A program made the translations under genes and the position numbers. Shown here piece after piece: positions 1-7,829 of a stretch of DNA of 33,385 nucleotides (the stretch's first letter is position 1; the number at the start of each line of letters is the position of its first letter). The notes below the pieces were generated by a model. The model saw only the letters and a list, made by a program, of their open reading frames with translations, was not told the DNA's origin and searched no databases. The DNA is from CAZGMC01 sp964526565 (GTDB lineage: Bacteria > Pseudomonadota > Alphaproteobacteria > DSM-16000 > Inquilinaceae): positions 1-33,385 of the forward strand of contig CAZGMC010000042.1 of the NCBI GenBank assembly GCA_964526565.1. Direction: 5' to 3'.

Positions 1-54
1 TGGGCCGCCTGGGCCGCCTGGGCCGCCTGGGCCGCCTGGGCCGCCTGGGCCGCC
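1..54. repeat. 9-bp tandem repeat (6 copies, open to the left)
   Basis: Six perfect consecutive copies of TGGGCCGCC occupy 1-54 and probably continue beyond the window. Degenerate related triplets (CCGCACCGCCCGTACCGCC) follow to about 80. In the minus-strand frame each unit codes Gly-Gly-Pro. Confidence 0.9.
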
Positions 55-117
55 CGCACCGCCCGTACCGCCCGCACCGCCGTCCGGCAGCGGCGGCATC
101 AGGTCGCCTTCCGCCAT
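1..117 (-). CDS. N-terminus of a Gly-Gly-Pro repeat protein (partial)
   Basis: An ATG at 117 on the minus strand, preceded by a purine-rich AAAGGGA, opens a frame that runs without a stop off the left edge (39 residues visible). It begins MAEGDLMPPLPDGG, continues with Gly-Gly-Ala and Gly-Gly-Thr steps, then becomes six perfect Gly-Gly-Pro units coded by a 9-bp tandem repeat. The repeat is in frame, so length variation would add or remove GGP units. It lies about 100 bp downstream of the OmpA-domain gene on the same strand. No family is recognisable from this fragment. A collagen-like or low-complexity linker is possible, but the repeat could also be a minisatellite lying in a fortuitous frame. 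Confidence 0.4.
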   Translation of the reverse strand, partial: MAEGDLMPPLPDGGAGGTGGAGGPGGPGGPGGPGGPGGP

Positions 118-214
118 CGCTTACGGATTCCCTTTTCGTTCCGTATGCGACGGTACCACGCGGGCGGCACCGCGGCAAAGTCGCCCTGCCGGCGCGGCGC
201 CACGAATGCAGGGC

Positions 215-805
215 TCAGTGCGGACCGATGTTGGTGATCTCGATACGGCGGTTGGCGGCGTGGCCCGGCTCGTCCGGGTAGAGCAGGTCGAGCTCGCCCA
301 GGCCGACGCTCTCCAGCCGCGCCGGGGCAATGCCGAAGGCCTCGATCAGGTAGCGCCGGGTGGCGTCGGCGCGTTCCTCCGACAGGCGCTGGTTGTCGAT
401 CATGCCGCCGGAGGCATCGGTGTGGCCGACGATGAGGAAACGGTAGCCGGCCAGCGGCTCGGCGGTCAGCGCCGTGCCGACCACGTCGAGCACCGTCCGT
501 GCCTCCGTCGTCAACCGCGCCGAGCCGGGCGCGAACGCGATCCCGGCAATCGTGACGGAGGACAGGCTGTGCCGCTGCTGTAGCTGCGAGACCATGGCCG
601 CACCATGCGGCGGGGTCAGCGCCGTCACCAGGGACTCTGCCGAGGGCAGCGGGTCGTCCTGCGCGTGCGTTCCCGCTGGCGCGAGGGCCGCAAGGACGGC
701 GACGACGAGGACTGCACCGAGAGGCGCTGTCTTGCCGAAAGCGGCACCCGCTGGAAAGGCCGGGGCGCGATACGGGGAGAAGCCCGGTGTGGACGTGTCG
801 ATCAT
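215..805 (-). CDS. OmpA-family peptidoglycan-binding domain protein
   Basis: 196-residue exported protein. Residues about 27-48 form a hydrophobic signal sequence ending in a plausible signal peptidase site (GTHA-QDD). Residues about 85-192 are an OmpA C-terminal domain: a start strand IAFAPGSARLT, the core IVGHTDASGG (residues 125-134), the RLSEERADATRRYL helix, and the closing NRRIEI arginine pair. Such domains bind diaminopimelate peptidoglycan non-covalently, so a periplasmic or outer-membrane-linked role is expected. No beta-barrel or lipobox is visible, so it is probably a soluble periplasmic protein. A TTG at 853 would extend it by 16 residues; the ATG at 805 was preferred because the signal sequence follows more closely, though neither start has a good ribosome site. 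Transcribed in the same direction as the dehydrogenase upstream. Confidence 0.85.
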   Translation of the reverse strand: MIDTSTPGFSPYRAPAFPAGAAFGKTAPLGAVLVVAVLAALAPAGTHAQDDPLPSAESLVTALTPPHGAAMVSQLQQRHSLSSVTIAGIAFAPGSARLTTEARTVLDVVGTALTAEPLAGYRFLIVGHTDASGGMIDNQRLSEERADATRRYLIEAFGIAPARLESVGLGELDLLYPDEPGHAANRRIEITNIGPH

Positions 806-1075
806 GGACCCGCCATCGTCGGTCGTTGACGATCGGACGGACTCCAGGCTCAAGACGTTACGGCAAGCCGCAACATCCTTTAGTAGAGACCAAAGTCATA
901 CCCTCCGTCCGGATCCGCACTGTGGACCGGCAGATCCTGCCAAACCGTTAGCCGTCGAGACCCGCACGCACGGCAGCAGCCTGCTGCGGCATTGCGTCGC
1001 GCCGCCCGGCATGGCATCGGACAGCAGCGGGGGCTGCCCGGACGCGGGGGAGATCCGGCGACACAGGTGGCGGCC

Positions 1076-1945
1076 TCAGGCCGGGTCGCGCAGCACCTCG
1101 ATCAGGCTGGAGGTGTCCCAGCGGTGGCCGCCTTTGGCCTGGACGGCGGCGTAGAACTGGTCGACCAGGGCGGCGACGGGCAGGCGGGCGCCGTTGCGGC
1201 GGGCCTCGTCCAGGCAGATCTCCAGATCCTTGCGCACCCAGTCCACCGCGAAGCCGAAGTCGAACTCGCCGCGCAGCATGGTCCGCGCACGGTTGTCCAT
1301 CTGCCACGACTGCGCCGCGCCCTTGGCGATCACGTCGACCACCAGGTCGCCGTCCAGCCCGGCCTTCTGCGCGAAGTTCAGGCCCTCGGCCAGGCTCTGG
1401 ATCAGCCCGGCAATGGTGATCTGGTTGACCATCTTGGTCAACTGGCCGGCCCCGGCCGGGCCCATCAGCGTGACGGCGCGGCCATAGGCCTCCATCACCG
1501 GCCTGGCCGTGTCGAACGCATCCGGGTCGCCGCCGACCATGACCGTCAGCATGGCCTTCTCGGCCCCGGCCTGACCACCGGACACGGGTGCGTCCAGGAA
1601 ATGCATGCCGCGCTCGCGCGTCGCCGCGTCCAGCGCGCGCGCCAGCTCGGCCGAGGCGGTGGTGTGGTCGACCAGGATGGCGCCGGGCAGCAGGCCGGCC
1701 AGCACGCCGCCGTCGCCGTAGACGACGCTGCGCACGTCCTCGTCGTCGCCGACGCAGGTGAAGGCGAGGTCGGCACCACGCGCGGCCAGCGCCGGCGTCT
1801 CCGCGGCACGGCCGCCGTGGCGGGCAACCCAGGCCTCGGCGCGAGACGCGGTCCTGTTGTAGACTGTGACGGCGTGCCCGGTCCGAGCCAGGTGCCCGGC
1901 CATCGGCGCGCCCATCACGCCCATGCCGATAAACGCGACTTTCAT
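1076..1945 (-). CDS. NAD(P)-dependent beta-hydroxyacid dehydrogenase (HIBADH family)
   Basis: 289-residue member of the 3-hydroxyisobutyrate / 2-hydroxy-3-oxopropionate (tartronate semialdehyde) dehydrogenase family, of normal length. The Rossmann nucleotide site is GMGVMG (residues 7-12). The substrate loop DAPVSGG is at 118-124, and the catalytic lysine is K171 in the GAGQLTKMVNQ segment. The C-terminal all-helical domain carries the expected FAVDWVRKDLEI stretch. These enzymes reversibly oxidise short beta-hydroxy acids in the cytosol; the exact substrate cannot be read from sequence. The ATG at 1945 was chosen over the open frame extending to 2047 because it directly precedes the nucleotide fold and has a GGGAGAT ribosome site. 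It diverges from the PP2C-like gene. Confidence 0.92.
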   Translation of the reverse strand: MKVAFIGMGVMGAPMAGHLARTGHAVTVYNRTASRAEAWVARHGGRAAETPALAARGADLAFTCVGDDEDVRSVVYGDGGVLAGLLPGAILVDHTTASAELARALDAATRERGMHFLDAPVSGGQAGAEKAMLTVMVGGDPDAFDTARPVMEAYGRAVTLMGPAGAGQLTKMVNQITIAGLIQSLAEGLNFAQKAGLDGDLVVDVIAKGAAQSWQMDNRARTMLRGEFDFGFAVDWVRKDLEICLDEARRNGARLPVAALVDQFYAAVQAKGGHRWDTSSLIEVLRDPA

Positions 1946-2343
1946 CCGCGATCTCCCTGCAGCTTCCTGTCGAATGGACAGCCGCGGCGGATCCGTTCCG
2001 CCGCGGGTCTTCCATCTGGTGATCCGCAAGCGTTCGGTGCAAGCCATCCGCTGGCCGGCTGCCGGCGGGCCGTGACCTGTCCCGGACTGCGGCTCACCGG
2101 GTCATCCTTTCGAAGGTGCGAACCAGCCGGGGGGCATATGCGTTGTTGGCTACGCTACCGCGCCAGGGTCGCGGCCTGTGTCGAATGACGCGAGCAGGCG
2201 CATACGGTTCGCGTCATTTGGCAGCTTATGAAACTGTTGACAAGCGGAAGCGCGATGCCCTCTTGAGGGGCTGACTCATCGGTGTGGGCGGACCGGCACG
2301 GCATGCCGTGCCGGTGGATCTCATTGCCAACGACGACCGGGAC
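1946..2343. other. Intergenic region between divergent genes
   Basis: About 400 bp without a supported gene, between the divergent dehydrogenase and PP2C-like genes. It holds a 10-bp inverted repeat (2184-2218, listed separately). A TTGACA at 2237-2242 has no convincing -10 partner. Nothing else was recognised. Confidence 0.6.
2184..2218. repeat. Perfect 10-bp inverted repeat
   Basis: AATGACGCGA (2184-2193) and TCGCGTCATT (2209-2218) are exact reverse complements separated by 15 nt. A flanking C-G pair (2182/2220) and a G-U extend the stem. No T-run follows, so it is not an obvious intrinsic terminator. It could be a dimeric operator (half-site centres 25 bp apart) or a leader hairpin for the PP2C-like gene. 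Confidence 0.6.
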
Positions 2344-3255
2344 ATGACCCTACCGAGCCACGAACCGGCCCTGCGAGTCGTCGAGCGCTTCGTCGTCGGC
2401 AAGCACGGCGATCCCGACCGCTGCGAGGACCTGATCCTGGTCAGCGGCCGCTTCGGCGCCGTCCTCGACGGCGCGACGGACAACCATGCCGTCACCTTCA
2501 ACGGCGTGGCACCGGGCCGCTTTGCCGTGCAGGTGTGCGCCGAGACCATCGCCGCGCTTCCCGACAGCATCGACGCCCGCGCGGCGGTGGACCGCCTGAC
2601 CGCGGCCCTCGGTCGGACGGCTGCAGTTGCCCGGCGCGATGGTCCCGCGGATGCCCTCAAGCCGGCCCGGCCGGCCCTGTCGATGATCGTGTACTCGGCA
2701 GTGCGGCACGAGATCTGGCGCGTCGGCGACTGCGCCTTCCTGATCGACGGCGACGGCGACAACCCCGAGAGCCTGATCGACCTCGCCGCGATCGGCGCCC
2801 GCTCGGCCTATCTGCACAGCCTGCTGGCGGCCGGCGTGTCACGCGACGCACTGCTGGACGACGACCCCGGCCGCGCGCTGATCGCGCCGCTGCTGCGCGC
2901 CCAGCGGGCCCTCGGCAACCGGGACGACGACAACCCCTATGCCTTCGGCTGCATCGACGGCACGCCGGTGCCCGACCGGTTTCTCGACGTGATCGCGGTG
3001 CCGGTGGAGGCCGACGAGGTGGTGCTGGCCAGCGATGGCTATCCGGAACTGCGCCCGACGCTGGCCGAGAGCGAGCGCCTGCTGGCCGACATCCTGGCCG
3101 AGGACCCGCTGTGCATCAGCCGCAACCCGGCCACGAAGGGGCTCGGCCCCGGCCAGGTCTCGTTCGACGACCGCGCCTATCTGCGCCTGGCGGTGCGGCC
3201 GCCGCCCTCGGCCGGCAACGTCGTGCCGCTGTCGCGCCACCGCGGCGCGGTTTGA
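2344..3255 (+). CDS. PP2C-like (PPM) phosphatase-fold protein
   Basis: 303-residue protein whose ordered acidic motifs resemble the PPM/PP2C metal-dependent phosphatase fold: RCEDL (E28-D29), GAVLDGATD (D42-G43), WRVGDCAFLIDG (G128-D129), VVLASDGYPE (D231-G232) and the terminal FDDRAYLRL (D276-D277). These are the positions that bind the two metal ions in PP2C enzymes, so activity is plausible. Overall similarity looks remote, and the standard long PP2C motifs are abbreviated. A GTG start at 2284 would add 20 residues; the ATG at 2344 is preferred. The rdgB start follows 31 bp after the stop, suggesting co-transcription with rdgB and hemW. The substrate is unknown. Confidence 0.65.
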   Translation: MTLPSHEPALRVVERFVVGKHGDPDRCEDLILVSGRFGAVLDGATDNHAVTFNGVAPGRFAVQVCAETIAALPDSIDARAAVDRLTAALGRTAAVARRDGPADALKPARPALSMIVYSAVRHEIWRVGDCAFLIDGDGDNPESLIDLAAIGARSAYLHSLLAAGVSRDALLDDDPGRALIAPLLRAQRALGNRDDDNPYAFGCIDGTPVPDRFLDVIAVPVEADEVVLASDGYPELRPTLAESERLLADILAEDPLCISRNPATKGLGPGQVSFDDRAYLRLAVRPPPSAGNVVPLSRHRGAV

Positions 3256-3286
3256 TTTCGCGCATCAGGCCACGTATCTAACGGCC

Positions 3287-3901
3287 ATGGCCAGACCCTT
3301 CCACGGCGACACCCTGATCATTGCCAGCCACAACCCCGGCAAGGTGCGCGAGATCGCCGACCTGCTGGCGGCGTACGTGCCGCAGGTGCTTTCGGCGGCC
3401 GAGGCCGGTGCCGACGAACCGGACGAGACCGGCGACACCTTTATCGCCAATGCCGAGCTGAAGGCTCGCCACGTCGCGGAGCGGGCCGGCCGGCCGGCGC
3501 TGGCCGACGACAGCGGCCTGGTGGTGCCGGCGCTGGGCGGAGCCCCCGGCCTGCACTCGGCGCGCTGGGCCGTACTGCCCGACGGGCAGCGCGACTTTGC
3601 CGCGGCCATGGCCAAGGTCAACGCCCTGCTGGAGTCCCGGCCGGATCTGGACCGCGCCGCCCACTTCGTCTGCGCCCTGTGCTTGTGCTGGCCGGACGGC
3701 CATTGCGAGACGGTCGAGGGCCATGTGTACGGCCGGCTGGTCTGGCCGCCGCGCGGCGACCGCGGCTTCGGCTACGACCCGATCTTCGTGCCCGACGGCC
3801 ACGACGTGACGTTCGGCGAGATGGAGCCCGCCGCCAAGCACGCCATCAGCCACCGCGCCGATGCCTTCCGGCAGCTCGTGGCGCGCTGTCTCGTGCCGTG
3901 A
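3287..3901 (+). CDS. rdgB: XTP/dITP pyrophosphatase RdgB
   Basis: 204-residue HAM1/RdgB-family enzyme, which hydrolyses non-canonical purine triphosphates (dITP, XTP) to monophosphates and so keeps inosine and xanthine out of DNA. Visible motifs: the nucleotide-binding ASHNPGKVREI (S14, N16, K19), the catalytic metal site LADDSGLVV, GGAPGLHSARWA, the GFGYDPIF purine loop, and SHRADAFRQL near the C-terminus. Length is typical. The ATG at 3287 gives the expected N-terminus; upstream open frame is a shadow of the preceding gene. Its stop overlaps the hemW start by four bases (GTGA), so the two are probably translationally coupled. Confidence 0.96.
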   Translation: MARPFHGDTLIIASHNPGKVREIADLLAAYVPQVLSAAEAGADEPDETGDTFIANAELKARHVAERAGRPALADDSGLVVPALGGAPGLHSARWAVLPDGQRDFAAAMAKVNALLESRPDLDRAAHFVCALCLCWPDGHCETVEGHVYGRLVWPPRGDRGFGYDPIFVPDGHDVTFGEMEPAAKHAISHRADAFRQLVARCLVP

Positions 3902-5157
3902 GCGTAACGACGGCGGCGGCGGCGGCGGCGCCGCGTGCCGCGATCGGCCCTGCTGCGACTGGCCCTGCTGCGACTGGCCCTGCTGCGACTGGCCCTGCTG
4001 CGGCGGACGAGGCCGGCTTCGGCGTCTATGTGCACTGGCCGTTCTGCCGGTCGAAGTGCCCTTATTGCGACTTCAACTCCCACGTCCGCGACGGCATCGA
4101 CCAGGAGCGCTGGCGCGCCGCCCTGCTCGCCGAGCTGGACCATTTCGCCAACGAAACGGCCGGGCGGACGGTGACCTCGGTATTCTTCGGCGGCGGCACG
4201 CCGTCGCTGATGGCGCCGGCCACGGCGGCGGCGGTGCTCGACCGCGTGGCGGCGCGCTGGGCCGTGGCGGCGGACGTCGAGGTGACCCTGGAGGCCAACC
4301 CGACCTCGGCCGAGGCCGGCCGCTTCGCCGGCTTCCGCGCCGCCGGGGTCAACCGGGTGTCGCTCGGCGTGCAGGCGCTGGACGACGCGGCCCTGGCCGT
4401 GCTCGGCCGCACCCACGGCGCCGCCGAGGCGCTGGCCGCGGTGGCCATGGCGGCGCGGCACTTCGCCCGCTATTCGTTCGACCTGATCTATGCCCGGCCG
4501 GGCCAGACGGTGGCCGCCTGGCGCGCCGAGCTGGGCCGGGCGCTGGCCCACGCCGGCGACCACCTGTCGGCCTATCAGCTGACCATCGAGCCGGGCACCG
4601 CCTTCCAGGCCCGCCACCGCCGCGGCGAGCTGGCGCTGCCCGACGAGGACCTGGCGGCGGCGTTGTACGAGGCGACCCGGGAGGCCCTGGAGGCCGCCGG
4701 CCTGCCCGCCTACGAGGTCTCCAACCACGCCCGGCCCGGCGCCGAGTGCCGTCACAATCTCGTCTACTGGCGGCTGGACGACTATGTGGGCGTCGGCCCC
4801 GGCGCCCACGGCCGGCTGACCCTGCCCGACGGGACCATCACCACGCGCACGCACCGCGCTCCGGAGGCCTGGCTGCAGCGGGTCGAGGATCGCGGCCACG
4901 GTGAAGGGGCACGGCAGCCGGTCGGCCGCGACGACCAGCTTGCCGACATGCTGATGATGGGCCTGCGCCTGACCGAGGGCGTCAGCCGCCGCCGGCTGCA
5001 CGCCCGCTGCGGCGGCGACGTCGCCGATCTGCTCGATCCGGCCGCCCTGGCCCGGCTGCGGGACGCCGGCCTCGTCGTGCTCGACGACCGGCGGCTGGCG
5101 GCGACGGCAGAGGGCCGCCAGCGTCTGGATGCCGTGCTGACCGCCCTGCTGGCCTGA
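3898..5157 (+). CDS. hemW: Radical SAM protein HemW (heme chaperone)
   Basis: 419-residue HemW, long annotated as an oxygen-independent coproporphyrinogen III oxidase-like protein and later shown to be a heme chaperone. The radical SAM cluster cysteines are C50, C54 and C57 in CRSKCPYCDFN, preceded by the typical GVYVHWPFC. FFGGGTPSLM, VSLGVQALDD and the DLIYARPGQT strand follow. The HemW C-terminal region (LMMGLRLTEGV, a winged-helix-like tail) is present. The GTG at 3898 overlaps the rdgB stop by four bases. Residues about 5-37 are unusual: an alanine run, then about four copies of Gly-Pro-Ala-Ala-Thr coded by a 15-bp tandem repeat. This makes the protein about 30 residues longer at the N-terminus than typical homologues. 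Confidence 0.95.
   Translation: MSVTTAAAAAAPRAAIGPAATGPAATGPAATGPAAADEAGFGVYVHWPFCRSKCPYCDFNSHVRDGIDQERWRAALLAELDHFANETAGRTVTSVFFGGGTPSLMAPATAAAVLDRVAARWAVAADVEVTLEANPTSAEAGRFAGFRAAGVNRVSLGVQALDDAALAVLGRTHGAAEALAAVAMAARHFARYSFDLIYARPGQTVAAWRAELGRALAHAGDHLSAYQLTIEPGTAFQARHRRGELALPDEDLAAALYEATREALEAAGLPAYEVSNHARPGAECRHNLVYWRLDDYVGVGPGAHGRLTLPDGTITTRTHRAPEAWLQRVEDRGHGEGARQPVGRDDQLADMLMMGLRLTEGVSRRRLHARCGGDVADLLDPAALARLRDAGLVVLDDRRLAATAEGRQRLDAVLTALLA
3946..4003 (+). repeat. 15-bp tandem repeat in the hemW 5' end
   Basis: Three perfect copies of GGCCCTGCTGCGACT (3946-3960, 3961-3975, 3976-3990) and a partial fourth. They follow a GCG trinucleotide run at about 3911-3930. All lie in frame and code the Ala-rich, GPAAT-repeat extension of HemW. 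Confidence 0.92.
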
Positions 5158-5198
5158 ACCCCGCCGGCCGGCATCGCGCTGCAACGGGTCGTCCGGCG

Positions 5199-6416
5199 TC
5201 AGAACCCCGCCACGGCGAAGCTCGTCGGCGCGCGGTCGCGGACCGCGGCGCCGGTCGGCGTCACCTCCAGCACGGCCAGGCCGCGGTCGGCAACCCCGTC
5301 CTCATCGAAGCGGAAGATGCCGTCCACTCCGGCAAAGCCGCTCGGGTCCATCAGGTTGCGCATGGCGAACGGATCGGTGCCGGGCATCTGGGCCAGCACC
5401 GCGGCCAGCGCCACCGCGTCATAGGCCAGGGTCGCCAGGCGTGGCGGCCGCTCGCCGAAGTTCTGCTGGTAGTTCCGCTGGAACTCGGCACGCAGCTGCG
5501 GCTCGGGGGCGGCGAACCACGCGCCGACCAGGGCCGGCTGCGCCCCCACGTTCTGCTCATCCCAGATGCCGGTGCCCATGATCTGCACCGAGTCCAGGTT
5601 GTAGTACGGCAGCATCGGCCCGATGGTCTGCAACTGCAGCCCGCCGGCGGGCAGCATGACGGCATCGATGTCGCCGACCCGTTGCGCCAGCCGCTGGACC
5701 GGGGCGGAGAACTCGCTGCCGCCGGACTGGTAGAACTCGGTCTGGACCAGTTGCGCGTCGTGCCGGGCCGTCGCCTCGCGCAGCGCCTCGCCCACGGTCT
5801 GGCCGTAGGCGGTGTCCGGTGCCAGCAGGGCAAAGCGTGACAGCCCCTGGCTGACGCCGTAGGAGACGATGCGGTCGACCTGGTCGGCGGGTACGAAACC
5901 GATGACCAGCACGTTGCCGCCGGCCACCGTCCTGTCCGTGGTGAAGGCGATGACGTTGACGCTCGCTGCGGCCGCCGCCTGGCCGACCGGCCGGACCGAT
6001 TCACTGAACAGCGGCCCGATGATCAGGTCGGCGCCCTCGGCAAGCGCGGCGCGCGCCGCCGCCGCCGCCCCCTGCGCCGTGCCGCCGGTGTCACGCGGCA
6101 GCAGCTCGAAGTTGGGAGCACCGACGTCGAGCACGGCCATCTCGGCAGCGCGCTGCAGGGCCGGTCCGACCTCGCTGCCACGGCCGGTCAGCGGCACCAG
6201 CAGCGCCACCTTCACGGCACTGGTGCTTTCCGGGCGGCCGACGCGGTCGGTGATGGACTGGGCCTGGCCGGGGGCGCGCGTTGCCGGTTGCTCGCCCGGC
6301 TCGGGCTGGGCTACCCTGAACGTGCCGCATGCTGCCAGGACCAGCGCCAACAGGGCGACGATCACGCCGTAACCGTGGCGTGCCTGTGCCCGCACCGGGG
6401 CCGATCTCCCGTTCAT
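5199..6416 (-). CDS. LpoA-like lipoprotein (penicillin-binding protein activator)
   Basis: 405-residue lipoprotein. A basic N-region, a hydrophobic segment and the lipobox LAAC (C30) predict signal peptidase II processing and a lipid anchor. From about residue 65 it has a type I periplasmic-binding fold of the leucine-binding family: VKVALLVPLTGRGSEVGPAL, then LIIGPLFSESVRPV, VIAFTTDRTVAGGNVLVIGF, FALLAPDTAYGQTV and LATLAYDAVALAAVL. In proteobacteria such proteins next to rsmI-yraN are annotated as penicillin-binding protein activators. The E. coli relative LpoA stimulates PBP1A, but lacking its N-terminal TPR domain this protein could have a different partner. The ATG at 6416 was chosen because the lipoprotein signal follows; the frame stays open to 6521. 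Divergent from rsmI with about 30 bp between the starts. Confidence 0.85.
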   Translation of the reverse strand: MNGRSAPVRAQARHGYGVIVALLALVLAACGTFRVAQPEPGEQPATRAPGQAQSITDRVGRPESTSAVKVALLVPLTGRGSEVGPALQRAAEMAVLDVGAPNFELLPRDTGGTAQGAAAAARAALAEGADLIIGPLFSESVRPVGQAAAAASVNVIAFTTDRTVAGGNVLVIGFVPADQVDRIVSYGVSQGLSRFALLAPDTAYGQTVGEALREATARHDAQLVQTEFYQSGGSEFSAPVQRLAQRVGDIDAVMLPAGGLQLQTIGPMLPYYNLDSVQIMGTGIWDEQNVGAQPALVGAWFAAPEPQLRAEFQRNYQQNFGERPPRLATLAYDAVALAAVLAQMPGTDPFAMRNLMDPSGFAGVDGIFRFDEDGVADRGLAVLEVTPTGAAVRDRAPTSFAVAGF

Positions 6417-6445
6417 CGTTCCGTCTGCCACCAGGGTGTCTCCCG

Positions 6446-7399
6446 TTGCCTGTCCGTCCCGCCGCAGCGCAGCAGACCGGACCCGTCGCCAACGATGAGG
6501 GTAGCGGCGGCGCCGGGTCAAGTAAACCGGCAGCCGGTCTCTACCTGACGGCGGTTCCGATCGGCAACGCCGGGGACATCACGCTGCGCGCGCTGCGCAC
6601 CATCACGCACGCCGACGCGGTGGTCTGCGAGGACACCCGCGTCACCGGGCGGCTGCTGGCGATCCATGGCCTGGCGCGGCCGCTGGTGTCGTACCACGAG
6701 CACAACGCTGAGCGCATGCGGCCGGTCCTGCTGGCGCGGCTGGCCGCCGGCGAGGCGCTGGTGCTGGTCGCCGACGCCGGGCTGCCGCTGGTGTCGGACC
6801 CCGGCTACAAGCTGGTCCGCGCGGCGATCGCCGCCGGCCATCACGTCACCTGCCTGCCGGGGCCGAGCGCGCCGACGACGGCGCTGCTGCTGTCCGGGCT
6901 GCCCACCGATCGCCATCTGTTCGCCGGTTTCCCGCCGGCGAAGGGGGCGGCGCGGCGGGCCTACTTCCGCGAACTGGCCGCGGTGCCGGCGACCCTGGTG
7001 TTCTTCGAATCGGCGCAGCGCCTGGCGGCCAGCCTGGCCGACCTGGCGACCGTGGCGGCGGACCGCGCGGCCGCCGTGACGCGGGAGCTGACCAAGCTGT
7101 TTGAGGAGGTACGGCGCGACAGCGTCGCCGCGCTGGCCGCCCACTACGCCGCGGCCGGGCCGCCGAAGGGCGAGGTGACCGTGGTCGTGGCGCCGCCGCC
7201 CGCTGTGGCCGCGGCCGACGACGATGCGGCGGTCGACGCGGCGCTGCGCGCGGCGCTGGCCCGTGACAGCGTGCGCGACGCGGCCGCCGCGGTCGCCGCC
7301 GCCACCGGCCGGCCGCGCCGCGAGGTCTACCGGCGGGCCCTGACGCTGGCGGCGGACCGGGGGGCGGCGGACCGGGGGGCGCCGAATGGCGAGGGCTGA
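6446..7399 (+). CDS. rsmI: 16S rRNA (cytidine-1402-2'-O)-methyltransferase RsmI
   Basis: RsmI 2'-O-methylates C1402 in the decoding centre of 16S rRNA using SAM. The tetrapyrrole-methylase-fold motifs are clear: GLYLTAVPIGNAGDITLRAL, then DAVVCEDTRVTGRLL, VADAGLPLVSDPGYKLV, LPGPSAPTTALLLSGL, FAGFPPAKGAARRAYF and TLVFFESAQRL. The start is uncertain: there is no in-frame ATG or GTG close to the first conserved strand. The TTG at 6446 (317 residues) is the nearest choice that avoids running into the divergent lipoprotein gene. The C-terminus ends in a duplicated Ala-Ala-Asp-Arg-Gly coded by a 15-bp tandem duplication. The yraN start lies inside its 3' end (14-bp overlap). Confidence 0.93.
   Translation: MPVRPAAAQQTGPVANDEGSGGAGSSKPAAGLYLTAVPIGNAGDITLRALRTITHADAVVCEDTRVTGRLLAIHGLARPLVSYHEHNAERMRPVLLARLAAGEALVLVADAGLPLVSDPGYKLVRAAIAAGHHVTCLPGPSAPTTALLLSGLPTDRHLFAGFPPAKGAARRAYFRELAAVPATLVFFESAQRLAASLADLATVAADRAAAVTRELTKLFEEVRRDSVAALAAHYAAAGPPKGEVTVVVAPPPAVAAADDDAAVDAALRAALARDSVRDAAAAVAAATGRPRREVYRRALTLAADRGAADRGAPNGEG
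7349..7378 (+). repeat. 15-bp tandem duplication at the rsmI 3' end
   Basis: Two perfect in-frame copies of GCGGCGGACCGGGGG (7349-7363, 7364-7378), coding AADRG twice immediately before the RsmI C-terminus. Confidence 0.85.
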
Positions 7400-7784
7400 C
7401 CCGGCCGCCGACCCGGCGCGGCAGCGGGCCTACCGTCTGGGCTGGCGGGCCGAGACGTTGTGCGCGCTGGCGCTGCGGCTCAAGGGCTACCACATCCTGG
7501 CGCGGCGCTACCGGGCGCCCGGCGGCGAGGTCGACATCGTCGCCCGCCGCGGCACGACGCTGGCCTTCGTCGAGGTCAAGGCGCGGCCGACCCTGACGGC
7601 AGCGCTGGAGACGCTGACGCCGCGCCAGCGCAGCCGGGTGGAGCGCGCCGCCCGCGCCTGGCTTGCCGCCCATCCCTATGCCGTGCCGTACGACGCTTCG
7701 CTGCGCTTCGACCTGATGGCGCTGCGACCGCGGCGCTGGCCGTGCCACGTGCCCAACGCCTGGGAGCCGCGGGGGTGGTGGTGA
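7386..7784 (+). CDS. yraN: UPF0102 family protein YraN
   Basis: 132-residue YraN/UPF0102 protein with a restriction-endonuclease-like core: GWRAETLCALALRLKGY (helix with the family glutamate), then GGEVDIVARRG and LAFVEVKAR, which form the E...D...ExK nuclease signature. Family members are presumed endonuclease-fold proteins; their cellular role is not well established. The ATG at 7386 lies within rsmI, the usual partner of yraN, and indicates translational coupling. The typical yraN neighbour gshB is not here; the next gene, xthA, is on the opposite strand. Confidence 0.92.
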   Translation: MARADPAADPARQRAYRLGWRAETLCALALRLKGYHILARRYRAPGGEVDIVARRGTTLAFVEVKARPTLTAALETLTPRQRSRVERAARAWLAAHPYAVPYDASLRFDLMALRPRRWPCHVPNAWEPRGWW

Positions 7785-7829
7785 CGGCGCGTCGGCGCGG
7801 CGAACGGTGGCCGGCGGCAGGGAACGGCG

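Noticed and set aside
970..990. GCAGCAG-C-CTGCTGC hairpin downstream of the dehydrogenase
   Set aside because: Seven complementary bases with a one-base spacer, no T-run, in repetitive GC-rich sequence. Too weak to call a terminator.
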